Part shown: piece by piece, positions 32,607 through 43,681 of the stretch
Position numbering within the stretch: the first letter of the stretch is position 1
How the letters are laid out: each line of letters begins with the position of its first letter
Assembly: GCA_036874045.1 (NCBI GenBank)
Contig: CM072340.1
Coordinates: 4,045,001 to 4,109,000 of the forward strand
Source: Cymodocea nodosa
Lineage: Eukaryota; Streptophyta; Magnoliopsida; Alismatales; Cymodoceaceae
Length of the DNA: 64,000 bases
Reading direction: 5' to 3'
Translations under genes and position numbers: made by a program
Notes under the pieces: model-generated
Databases searched by the model: none
Told to the model about the DNA's origin: nothing
Seen by the model: the letters and a program-made list of their open reading frames with translations, nothing else

Positions 32607-34266
32607 TGTTGAGTATTTTTGTTTTGATGATGTGTGTTGAATGAAAATAATCATATTTACTCAATTACTATTGCTTGTGAAAAGAAATTAAAATCATCAA
32701 TTAATACAGAAAAAGCTTACTGATATAAATACTTGTCTATAATGGATCTAAAGTTAATAACTAGTCGTTTCGTTGCATTAATTTCTCATTTAGCTAAACG
32801 TTAAGTTAACGTGTGGTTTTATTGAAAAGCATGATATGTCTTAAAGTTATATCTTCTATATCATGAATAGTGCACGTTTAGACAACTCGTTAAGTTAGAG
32901 TTTTGTTTGTATAGAGGTCACGTGAGAACTCGTTAAGTTAGAGGCTTAAAGGTTAAAATAGGTCATGTGATAACTCGTTAAGTTAGTGAGTAAAAGAAGA
33001 GACGAAGTCGTTAAGTTAGTGTTATACACGTGGTGAAATTATAAGTTATGAATGTTGTATTGTATCACGTGAGGTGCACATGTTTAACTTGTTAAGTTAA
33101 CATAACAAAACGCGTTGAGTTGCTATATTGAACACTAAGGCAACGCGTTAGGTTAGCGTTATAAACTTAAGTTGTTATTTTTGCACGTGGTAAAATTCTT
33201 ATTATAAAAACATTTGTTTATTACTGATTCGGTGAGTTATCGTTTAACCTTCCGAAAGAAAGGTTAAGCTAGTTCGTTGAGTTATCATAACACAACAGAT
33301 ATGGTTCGTTGAGTTATCATAACACAACGGATATGGTTCGTTGAGATAGCATAACATCATGGACTTAGTTTGTTGAGTTAGCTATAGTACTTGTCACGTG
33401 AAATGGCACATGGTGAACTCGTTAAGTTAGAAACGTTAAGTTATATATATATACTTGTGTTACTTGTTTAGTTAACATTAAAGTAACAACTTCTTATTAC
33501 ACTGATGGAAAACTTTTGGATGAGAAAGTTTATTTTGTAGGAAATTTTTTCAGAGATCCAAGACTGATGATTAAAGGAAATTCAAAATATAAACGTGGGT
33601 TGGAACGTGTGTGTTTTGATGAAGGAAAAAGAAAAGACGTGGAGAAGTGGAAAACTGGTAGTGATTAAACGTGGAGGATATGCATGAAATGAAGATACAG
33701 TATAAAAGGCATAGAGTTCTCGTTGATCAAACCATCTTTGCACACAAAAAGAAAAATCTTTTCAAGGATCAAACCATCCCTACACACCAAAAGAAAAATC
33801 TTTTTTAGGGATCAAAAACACCTTCTCGAGGAAAATCTCTCAAGTGGAAGAAAATTCAGTGAAGCAGAAAAGGTCAGATTTATGTTGCTGAAGAGTTGAA
33901 GTATGAAAAGAAAGCAAATTCGGTGAAGCAGAGGAAGACAAGATATTCGTCACTGAAGAATTACTAAAGAAGAAAAAGAAGAAGAAGAAAGATCTCAAAT
34001 AGGTAGAAAAGTTTTAAATTCTGCAAATTAGTTTTCTCTGTTTGTAATTATGAAATTGTTTAGATGATATATGGTATCGAAATATAATTGCATCTACAAT
34101 TTCTAAGGAGAATTGATTTGTATATTGTAATTGAAACCTTGAATAAAAATGATTTTATGAAAACACTGTCTTGACTTGTTTTTGAGTTTTAAAGTTTCAA
34201 TTATAATTCAGAAAATATTAAAAATACACAATTCACCCCCCTCTTGTGTAGCCATACGATCCTACA
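32607..34266 (+). repeat. S2 5' LTR (1660 bp)
   Basis: From TGTTGAGTATT to CGATCCTACA. U3 carries five CACGTG boxes (32919, 33027, 33066, 33184, 33395), many AACTCGTTAAGTT palindromes, and a TATA box at 33701. It lacks the 28845-29030-type unit present in S1 LTRs. Confidence 0.93.
33701..33708 (+). promoter_or_regulatory. TATA box of the S2 5' LTR promoter
   Basis: TATAAAAG lies after the palindrome/G-box array and about 560 bases before the LTR end. It is conserved as TATAAAAG at 42739 and on the minus strand at 28429-28437. Transcription of the element would start roughly 30 bases downstream. Confidence 0.7.
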
Positions 34267-34268
34267 AG

Positions 34269-34280
34269 TGATATTAGAGC
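34269..34280 (+). other. Primer-binding site, S2 (two changes)
   Basis: TGATATTAGAGC, two changes from TGGTATCAGAGC, 2 bases after the LTR end. Both are transitions. Confidence 0.85.
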
Positions 34281-34466
34281 TTTGTTAATAATCTTTGATA
34301 TAAAATCGATACCAACTTATTTAATATCATTGTTTATTCTACCTTCCTTGTTTTCAAACAGAAATTAATATCTGAGCATACGTTTAACTTTCTTGATTTA
34401 AGGCTCAAGTTGTTTTAAAGCTTTTAGACTGTTTAAAATCAAATAGGTTGAAAAATCTAAGGTAAG

Positions 34467-36690
34467 ATGGCTATTGGAAATGGTAATTTTTCTTTATATG
34501 AAGGAAAAAATCTTAATCGTCCTCCTTTATTTGATGGAATACATTTTGAATATTGGAAATATAGGATGACTGTTTTTCTTCAAAGTATAGATCATAAATT
34601 GTGGTTCATGATTTCTAAACCATATACTCCGTTAACTACTCCTTATAATACTTGGACAATTACTGAAAAAGAAAATGAAACTCTAAATGCTAAGGGCTTA
34701 AATATTTTATTTTGTGCATTGAGTTATGAACAGTTCAGTAAAGTGTCGACACATAAATCTGCTTATGAGGTGTGGCATGCATTAGAAGTTTCACATGAAG
34801 GTACTTCTCAAGTTAAAGAGACAAAAATAAACATGTTGATTCATAAGTATGAACTCTTTAAGATGCATGAAGACGAAAATATTTCTGAGATGTTTTCCAG
34901 ATTTCTTGATATCATAAACTCTTTAAAATGTTTAGGAAAGAATTTTGAATAGAAGGATTTGGTGAGGAAAATTCTCAGAATGGTCTCAGAAAGTAACATC
35001 AATTAAGGAATCACGAGATTTAAATGTTTATACTATGATTGAACTTGTAGGAAATTTAACAGCTTATGAAGTTCAATTAAATGAATCACTAAGTCACAAC
35101 AGACTAAAAATGAAGAAAGAAATAGCCTTCGAAAATAATTCAGATTCTGATATATCTACTAATTCTGACGAGGATTTGATTTTGCTGACTAGGAAATTCA
35201 AGAAAGCATGGAAAGCTAGGAAACAGCAAAGGAACAAAAATGAGAAACCCTCAACGTCAAAATCACTGAATGACAAGAATTCTTCATCCAGAAAGTATGT
35301 ATGTTACAACTGTAAGAAACCTGGACATTTTTCTCCAGATTGTCCTATGAGGAAAAATGAAAAGCAAAGTAGGACAAATCAGAAGAAGACAGCTTAGAAA
35401 ACTCAGAAAAAGTTTTACAAGAAAAAGGCTTTGAATGTCATTTGGGATGACACGTCTGAAGTGTCTGAATCTGAGGAATCAGCATCAAAATCTTCACATT
35501 CAGAAGGAGAACAAGAGTTAGAAGACGTTGCTCATGTGTACTTCATGGCAGATGAGTCTGAGGTAATATCTGATCCTGAAAGTCATTCAGATTTCAACTT
35601 TGATGAATTATTATGTGCTTATCATGCATTATTACAAAAATTTAAAGTATGTAAACTGGAAAATAAGAATATTAGAAAATCTTCATCCATTATGGAAGAA
35701 GAAAATTGTTTCCTGTCTACTACTTTAGAAAAGTTTAAATGTGATAATGAAAATCATGCTAGAGATTTGCAAAAATTTAGATTTAATGAATGTATCTTGC
35801 ATGAACAAATACAGAATATAAATGATGAAAAATTAAAGATAGAATTTGAAAATAAAATGTTGAGAAACAATGTAAATGAACTTGAATTAGAGATAGATAA
35901 GTTAAAATTGAGAGAGCAAGATTTAAATTCTACCATTGAGAAATGGAATTTAAGTCAAATTAAGTTAGACAAACTGACTAGTACCCCTACGGTGTCTTAT
36001 AAATTTGGCTTAGGATTTGATTATCCTGAATATCCTGAATCTCAAGCCAATAAAGGATTTATTAGTTGCAGTTCAAGTAAATCTAAGACTAAAATTCCTT
36101 TTATTATGAAATAAGGTAATAAATATGTAGAAATAGGTACTTTAAGGGATGTATCATGCAGTAATAATATAAATCAATGTGATTTGTCAAATTGTACTTC
36201 TAACATGACTATAAATGTTTCTAAAAATCTTGTTTCATGTTCTGGAAATTTAGTTTCTAATGTTTCTAAAATTTCAGACAATTGTAGTAAATTGAAAATT
36301 CAAAAACCTGAGCATGTAATTCAATACACTGGTATTAGACCAATTACTCATTCTGCATGTGATAAAACTAAAAATTCTTGTGCAGAAAAAGATTTTGTAT
36401 GTATAGAAAATGTTAATACAAGTACAAAATCTTGGTATGAACTTACTGAAATGTATAAGCATGACCAAAAGAAATTAACATCTGATAAAAATCTGTTTGG
36501 CCTTGATTATACTACATCTGAAAACAAAAAGAATGATTGTAAAAGCAATAATGCTATATGTGAGTATGAAGATAATGATAAATCAATAGTACTTACAACT
36601 AATAAGAATATAAATGATAATGTTAAACTATTTTTAAACAAAAAGAAGAAATATGCGTTTAATGAACTTGGTCCTCAACAACATTAGGTA
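34467..36690 (+). pseudogene. S2 gag, long sirevirus-like form
   Basis: ATG at 34467: MAIGNGNFSLYEGKNLNRPP, LFDGIHFEYWKYRM, AYEVWHALEVSHEGTSQVK, MFSRFLDIINSLKCLGKNF, then an intact CCHC knuckle CYNCKKPGHFSPDC near codon 290. After this comes an acidic region (SESEESASKSSHSEGEQE) and a long coiled-coil-like segment (NNVNELELEIDKLKLREQ). TAG at about 34950, a small deletion at about 34980, TAG at 35395-35397 and TAA at about 36112 break the frame. Three of these fall where S3 has Gln or open codons. The last piece ends with YAFNELGPQQH at 36687. Gag would form the particle and bind RNA through the knuckle. Confidence 0.88.
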
Positions 36691-36714
36691 CCAAGAAAAA
36701 GTTTTTCTAAATTT

Positions 36715-37341
36715 GTGTTGCAGGAGGAAACAACATCAAAATGGATCTTGGACAGTGGAGCGTCAAGTCACATGACCGAACAAAAAAGTCTATTACAAAA
36801 TTTTACAAATACCATGAAAGGAAGTGTAACATTTGGTAACAAAAGTAAAGATAAAATCATAGGTATGGGCAATGTTCAAATAACTCCTACTTGTGTTATT
36901 TCGAATGTACTATATGTAGAAAACCTAGGATTTAATTTGCTGAGTGTCATAAAAGATAAAGGTATATTTTTAAATCAGGAAAAATATGCAAATGAAATGC
37001 TTAAGAAATTTAATTTTAATGATACAAGGATTCGAGGAACTCCAATGAGTACTACTTTAAAGTTAGATATTGATGACATAGGAAAATCTATAGATCAAAG
37101 AAAATACAGAAGTATGATTAGTTCTTTACTTTATTTGACTACTAGTAGACCTGATATTATGTTTGCTGTGTGTGTTTGTGCTAGATTTCAATCTAATCCT
37201 AAAGAATCACACTTAATTGCAGTTAAAAGAATATTTAGATATATACAAGGAACTAAAAATTTCGAACTATATTATTCTATGGATAGTTCAATAGATCTTA
37301 TAGGATATACTAATGCTGATTATGCAGGATCTAAATCTTAG
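36715..37341 (+). pseudogene. S2 protease fused in frame to the RT C-terminus
   Basis: A single open frame of 208 codons. The first part is the copia protease ([47 protein letters not shown]). It switches at about 36952 to the C-terminal part of a copia [61 protein letters not shown] and [13 protein letters not shown]3 shows that about 3 kb (rest of protease, integrase, RT with YVDD) is missing at the join. RNase H is also absent after SKS at 37341. The deletion happens to preserve the frame. It is unlikely to make a useful enzyme. Confidence 0.88.
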
Positions 37342-37479
37342 GCTATGTGATGTGTAAAATGCTTAAACTCTACATAAAAAGATAAATATTATTGATGATG
37401 TTGTTCACCTCATAGATATTATATACTTATTATAAATATCTAAAGTAATATCTAAACTGTTGCTTAAGATACTATGTAT

Positions 37480-38436
37480 TTATTGTAAAATCATAGTAGT
37501 ATCTTATTGATTTTAAGTAGTTTATCAATTTTAATGGTTTTTACGATTTTAAGTGGAAATGTAAATGAAAAACATTAAATACGTCTGACATTCTGAAATT
37601 TTGATTAAATGTTTTCTTTGAATCAAGGAAAATGCATATGATCATGCATAAATTTGACTTAATTGATTAAACTTGTAGAATAAGTTATATGTCACTCATC
37701 TTAAACTGTTAATCAGAAGTATAAGCTTATTGAAACTGATTCATATTCTCAATACAATCATAGAAGTAAAAATTGTATGAGATTTGTGTTTTTATTGCAT
37801 CTATATTAATGGAATACATATATACTGTGCTTAAAATGAAAAGTGCTTACATAGTGAAAATGTTTGAGAGTTTATTGATCAGTTTGATCACGAGCCTTTT
37901 GTACTTGAGCAGATAGGTATGTAAGGATTGCTGTCCTGAAAAAGGATTCTTTAAATCTGGCAACCTAAGGTCCTGATCAGATCTAGGATTGTTGACTGAA
38001 AGCTCATTACACAGGTACATTAGAAAGCTCTTGTATGATTCAAGCTTTTCAAACTAACTTTTAAAGAAAATTATCAATATTTACTGTTTTGAAAAGAAAA
38101 GGTTGTTTCATTAATTACAGATATCTTTGAATCGCATATAGTTTCTACCAATATGACTACTGATTTATTGAATCAACATTAGTACTTTTGAAAACGTTTA
38201 TTTGAGATACATTCTTTTATTCTCCTTGAATTAATCACATTGAGTTCAAAGTTGTGTTTTGATTCATATACAGTAGGAATTGATTCTGGAAATCATTTTT
38301 GATGATCTCAGGATAATAGAAGTTTCTGAAAAGAAAATTTAAAAGTACAGTTATACTTAACATCTATTGTCACTACAAGTATATTTTGTATGTTGATTGA
38401 ATATATTTGAAGTATATTTGTAGGGGGAGCATTAAC
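37480..38436 (+). repeat. Noncoding module shared with the gypsy-type A elements
   Basis: About 0.95 kb with no ORF between RT and the extra ORF. Its reverse complement matches 51570-52490 and 60160-61085 over its whole length. The strongest block is 37864-38040, for example GAGAGTTTATTGA, TTTGTACTTGAGCAGATA, TTTAAATCTGGCAACCTAAG and GATCTAGGATTGTTGACT. It ends with a purine run GTAGGGGGAGC at 38426-38436. 37342-37479 and 38437-38939 hold nothing recognisable. Confidence 0.8.
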
Positions 38437-38939
38437 AATGTCGAAAATAGATTAATATAATTTAGAATACAAATCTTAGTTAATCTGAATTAATGTCCTC
38501 TTAAAATCTTGATGAACTAATTTGAAATGACAAATAAACTATTTTAGATTCAAAAGACAAAATGTTCAAATAGTTTACAATGTTCTCAAGATAATGTTAA
38601 GTTTAGCATGTGTGTTGTTTTCGGAACGTTTCAGTTGGAAGCATCCGAAGATTGTTTAAATGTACTAACTAGACATTATGTTAGATAAGGTAACGTGTAA
38701 AACTGCCTCTAGACAGCATTTTACTCGTTAGGTTAGTTAACTCAACGAGTTATACTTGAATATTTCGGGTACTTTGATTGAATAAACTTTATTCAATATT
38801 TATTTAATTTCTAAGCCCAACTTCGCTTCACATTGAGTTATACGTCTAAAAACCCTATTTAAACGCTTATTACACGGGCACTTAGGTTATTTGTAAACTT
38901 TGTCAAGAAAATCTTTCTCGCTTGTTGCTATTACAACCT

Positions 38940-41182
38940 GCGATGATGGTCTCCAAGTTCTACAAAGGTCGTGGCAGAGGAAAAGTCAAAAGCAGAAGAG
39001 ATGCAAAAGGAAAAGAAATAGAGAATGATGAAGTTCCACGTACTTGGTTCAAGAAAATACTTCGAGTGGATAGAAGGTTAGCTGAAATTTATAAAGATTA
39101 CTTCTTTCCTGAAGGTATACTAAAATAAGTTAGACAAGAACTCCAAAATATTGATGCTAGTATTACATACATGGGTATTTGAAGTAAATTTGATAGAGAA
39201 TACAGAATGAAATCTGTTGAGATTGCATTTTTGGAATAGTATGCAAAATATTTGGAAAAAGGTGTAGGTTTATCAAATAGAACTCCTCAAACTCCTATAA
39301 ACTGTACAAGACTACATGCATTTGAGGAAGAGCATAAATCAGCTATCCCTACTCCTTTATATTCAAAACAAGTAAAATCAAATATTGTTGTAGACAAAAC
39401 AAAAGTTGACAGTCTTCGAAAGGCCGTTGCAATAGAAAGTGCCTTAGAAGAATTAAAGCAAAAAACTTTTATGGAGCAATTTGGCAAGAAAACAGCAATA
39501 CTTGAAAAGGAGAAACAAAAATGTTATACAAGAAGGAAAGTCAGAAAAATTATGTCTAAGGAAACAAAGTCTATTGAAAAAGGAAAATCAAATGAAAATT
39601 TATTTCCAAAGGACAATGTATGTCTAGACATTGTACCTTATTGTGCATCTGATAAACTCATCAGTTCTGAGCACACTGAAACTGATGAAGATAATGAGAC
39701 TTTATTTTCCTTGCTAGAAAGCTTGAGAAGAAATACAAGTCAAATATGAGCTCAAGTTTTTCTATTAGTACAAGTCCTGATGATGTAGATATTGACAAAT
39801 TAGAGCATCAGGCACCTAACATTGAACAAGTTATTGCAGATATAATTGACAATGTTGAAGCATTAACTAGTTCACAAGCTGAATTGTCTAGAGTAGTAGA
39901 TATTGAAAATGTTAAGACTCTAGAAGAGCTAAAAGTTAACCAACCTTCTACGGAATCTATAGAAGTAGAGTTTGAGAATTCACAACATGAATCAATGGAA
40001 TTATCTATTGAACAAAATGAACAATTACAGACAAATACACCGGCTGTAGAATTTGTGGTAAAATTGAACTCTGAACATTCTATAGAGACTGAAAAGATGA
40101 ATGTTGAGAATATTGACAATGTTCCTAACACTGTTGAAGCTGAAGAATCAAGCTTACCTGAGTAGCTTCAAGATAATATTTTGGAAGAGGAACAACATGA
40201 CATTCATTTTGAAAAAGAGGTTCCTGAAGATGAATTAAACTCTGAATCATGACTTCAGGTATCACCTTCTTTGTGTACAATATTACAAATTCAAGGTAAT
40301 TCAATTCATTTTAGATTTGAAGAAGCATTGCAAAAATACAATAATCCGATTACATGTCAGATTCTGCATGCTCGTCCAATAAAGTTCAAAAATTTGATGG
40401 ACATAAGAGACTTATTTGAGTTTCAAGGCCTCATTAAATTCTTGCTAGTAGGAACGAAATGGAAGCAATACACAGAGCTTATTGCATCTTTTTATAGCAA
40501 TCTGGTTAAGAATGGAAATTTTCTAAAAACTCAAATAAATGAACAGGAGTTTCTATTGTCTCCTAAGTTAATTTTTGAAGTTTTAGGATTAAAGAATGAA
40601 GGTGTTGTTGTTACCAACAGATTTGACATAATAAGACAATTGGAATGGAACATTCAGTCTTTATCAAAAATTTCAGATGTATATTCTGAAATGAGATTAA
40701 TGGAAAATCTGAATGCAGAGGCAAGGTTTATTGCAAATATATTGCATGCAAATTTATTTCAGAGAGTTGGACACAATTTGGAAGTCAGCAGAAGCTATTT
40801 ATATGCAACTTATGGCCTACTGAATAGAATTCAAATAAATTGGTTTGATGTATTTATGTCTCAACTATAGCATATGAGTTCAAAGTTATTTTATGGTGAT
40901 GCTATATGTAGAATCATTGCAAGCCAATTGACTTTATCTGACTAGCCCTTTGAAACTAAAGGCATGAGAGCATTTAGTGTCAAAGATTTGCAAAAATTAC
41001 AAGCCATGTATAAACCTCAACGACAACAACAACAACAACAAAGTTATTCAGTTCAAGCAAAACAGCAAACCCAGCTACCTCCTGACTTAGATGTAGTGCT
41101 TAACGACATCAGAAATGATATTAGGCATCTAGGAGATAAAATATGTAATGCTATAAGTGATATACTTAGGAGGGGTCGATAA
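38940..41182 (+). pseudogene. S2 extra 3' ORF ('env-like' position; plant transposon-protein-like domain)
   Basis: The reading from 38942 starts with MMVSKFYKGRGRGKVKSRRD, a basic N-terminus, then an acidic/low-complexity part (39746-40165, rich in Glu, Ser, Asn). The conserved domain follows (40271-40870): LMDIRDLFEFQGLIKFLLVG, FYSNLVKNGNFLKTQINEQE, LIFEVLGLKNEGVVVTNRF, ARFIANILHANLFQRVGHNL and LLNRIQINWFDVFMSQL. A poly-Gln run and LPPDLDVVLNDIRNDIRHLG end it at 41182. Stops at about 39126, 39179, 39237, 40163, 40250, 40868 and 40943 break it. The domain resembles the Pfam 'putative plant transposon protein' family; function unknown. No transmembrane or signal segment supports an envelope role. 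A related copy lies in element A. Confidence 0.72.
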
Positions 41183-41677
41183 CTGTTTTTGTTTGTTTCT
41201 GAATACAAAATGTAATGTTTGTATTACTTGTTTGGTTCATTGAACAATACATTTTTCTATAAATGTGTTCAATTATTATTCTTGTTTACAGAAATTGTTG
41301 TTGTAATTCTCTTATATATGTATATATATTCTCTGTAATTATCTTTTTGATTAATGACAAAAAGGGGGAGAAATATTATAAAAAGATGATTATGATCTTA
41401 ATTGCATATATATATTATAAAAGGAGATGCTATTGAATGGTTATTGTAATCTGACAGAAGATAATTAGAAAACTGATACTTATATAATTATTGACATCTG
41501 AGAGTTTTAGTTCTGAGAGGTAAAATTTACACAAACAATAGAAATAAGCTTAAGTGAACTTAAGTCAACAAACAAGTTTGTTGAATTAAAAGTTAACCCA
41601 ACGAAGGTGCTTTGTTGAGTTATACATATTTCATAATTGATTTAATATGGTTTTGTCATCATCAAAAAGGGGGAGAT
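41183..41677 (+). promoter_or_regulatory. 3' noncoding region with duplicated polypurine tract
   Basis: The tract used for plus-strand priming is AAAAAGGGGGAGAT (41664-41677), directly before the 3' LTR. An almost identical AAAAAGGGGGAGAA lies about 305 bases upstream (41359-41372). Sireviruses are known to carry multiple polypurine tracts. The region is otherwise noncoding. Confidence 0.85.
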
Positions 41678-43304
41678 TGTTGAGTATTTTTGTTTTGATG
41701 ATGTGTGCTAAATGAAAATAATCATATTTGCTCAATTACTATTGCTTGTGAAAAGAAATTAAAATCATCAATTAATATAGAAAAAGCTTACTGATATAAA
41801 TACTTGTCTGTATTGGATTTGAAGTTAATAACTAGTCGTTTCATTGCATTAATTTCTCATTTAGCTAAACGTTAAGTTAACGTGTGGTTTTATTGATAAG
41901 CATGATATGTTTTAAAGTTATATCTTCTGTATCAAGAACAATGCACGTTTAGACAACTCGTTAAGTTAGAGTTTTGTTTGTATAGAGGTCACGTGAGAAC
42001 TCGTTAAGTTAGAGGCTTAAAGGTTAAAATAGGTCACGTGATAACTCGTTAAGTTAGTGAGTAAAAGAAGAGACGAAGTCGTTAAGTTAGTGTTATACAT
42101 GTGGTGAAATTATAAGTTACAAATGTTATATTGTATCACGTGAGGTGCACATGTTTAACTCGTTAAGTTAACATAACTAAACGTGTTGAGTTGCTATATT
42201 GAACACTAAGGCAACGTGTTAGGTTAGTGTTATAAACTTAAGTTGTTATTTTTGCACGTGGTAAAATTCTTATTATAAAAATATTTGTTTATTACTGATT
42301 CGATGAGTTATCGTTTAACCTTTCGAAAGAAAGGTTAAGCTGGTTCATTGAGTTATCATAACACAACGGAGATGGTTCGTTGAGATAGCATAACACCACG
42401 GACTTAGTTCTTTGAGTTAGCTACAGTACTTGTCATGTGAAATGGCACATGGTGAACTCGTTAAGTTAGAAACGTTAAGTTATATATATATACTTTCATT
42501 ACTCGTTTAGTTAACATTAAAGTAACGACTTCTTATTACATTGATGAAAAAGTTTTGGATGAGAAAGTTTATTTTGTAGGAAATTTTTCAGAGATCCAAG
42601 ATTGATGATTAAAAGAAATTCAAAATATAAACGTGAGTTGGAACGTGTGTGTTTCGATGAAGGAAAAAGAAAAGACGTGGAGAAGTGGAAAACTGGTAGT
42701 GATTAAACATGGAGGATATGCATGAAATGAAGATACAGTATAAAAGGCATAGAGTTCTCGTTGATCAAACCATCCTTGCACACAAAAAGAAAAATCTTTT
42801 CTAGGATCAAACCATCCTTGCACACCAAAAGAAAAATCTTTTTCAGGGATCAAAAACACCTTCTCGGGGAAAATCTCTCAAGTGGAAGAAAATTTAGTAA
42901 AGCAGAAAAGGTTAGATTTATGTCGCTGAAGAGTTGAAGTATCAAAAGAAAGCAAATTCGGTGAAGTAGAGAAAGACAAGATATTCGTCACTAAAGAATT
43001 GCTGAAAAAGAAAAAGAAGAAGAAGAAATATCTCAAACAGAGAGAAAAGTTTTAAATTCCGCAAATTAGTTTTCTCTATTTGTAGTTATGAAATTGTTTA
43101 GATGATACATGGTATCGAAATATAATTGCATCTACAATTTCTGAGGAGAATTGAATTGCATATTGTAATTGAAACCTTGAATAAAAATGATTTTATGAAA
43201 ACACTATCTCGACTTATTTTTGAGTTTTAAAGTTTCAATTATATTTCAGAAAATATTAAAAATACATAATTCACCCCCCTCTTGTGTAGCCATACGATCC
43301 TACA
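41678..43304 (+). repeat. S2 3' LTR (1627 bp)
   Basis: From TGTTGAGTATT to CGATCCTACA, the same family and orientation as 32607-34266, with small indels. TATA box at 42739-42746. Right flank CTTAA. Confidence 0.93.
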
Positions 43305-43676
43305 CTTAACAAGTTATCACGTGACCTATTTTAACCTTTAAGTCTCTAACTTAACGAGTTCTCACGTGACCTCTATACAAACAAAACTCTAACTTAACAA
43401 GTTGTCTAAACGTGCACTGTTCATGATACAAAACATATAACTTTAAAACATATCATGTTTTTCAATAAAACCACACGTTAACTTAACGTTTAGCTAAATG
43501 AGAAATTAATGCAACAAAATGACTAGTTATTAACTTCAGATCCAATACAGACAAGTATTTATATCAGTAAGCTTTTGCTGTATTGATGATTTTAATTTCT
43601 TTTCACAAGCAATAGTAATTGAGCAAATATGATTATTTTCATTCAACACACATCATCAAAACAAAAATACTCAACA
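43305..43676 (-). repeat. S1 5' LTR, outer 372 bp
   Basis: It begins with the duplicated CTTAA and continues the S1 LTR to its start TGTTGAGTATTTTTG (minus, 43676). It matches 29280-29653. Confidence 0.92.
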
Positions 43677-43681
43677 AAGAC

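Larger units (their letters stand above)
32607..43304 (+). mobile_element. S2: sirevirus-like Ty1/copia element, 10.7 kb, both LTRs
   Basis: The plus-strand element lies inside the S1 5' LTR, flanked by perfect CTTAA duplications (32602-32606 / 43305-43309). Order: LTR, primer site, gag, protease fused to the end of RT, noncoding module, extra ORF, polypurine tract, LTR. About 3 kb of pol (integrase and most of RT) is missing compared with S3, so it cannot move by itself. It is the innermost, and therefore the last, insertion of the nest. Confidence 0.94.
27914..43676 (-). mobile_element. S1: sirevirus-like element inserted in N1, internally deleted
   Basis: Minus-strand element with a full 3' LTR (27914-29653), polypurine tract, extra ORF (31453-30147), and a 5' LTR remnant (31454-32606 plus 43305-43676) that is itself split by S2. 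The perfect target duplication AAGAC lies at 27909-27913 and 43677-43681. Gag, pol and the first 220 or so bases of the LTR's 3' end are gone, removed in one deletion whose junction has the 4-base overlap CTAC at 31454-31457. About 5.1 kb of its own DNA remains. Confidence 0.93.

Noticed and set aside
38940-41182. Envelope protein in the sirevirus extra ORF
   Set aside because: No signal peptide, membrane segment or cleavage site is visible; the conserved part matches a plant transposon-associated domain instead.
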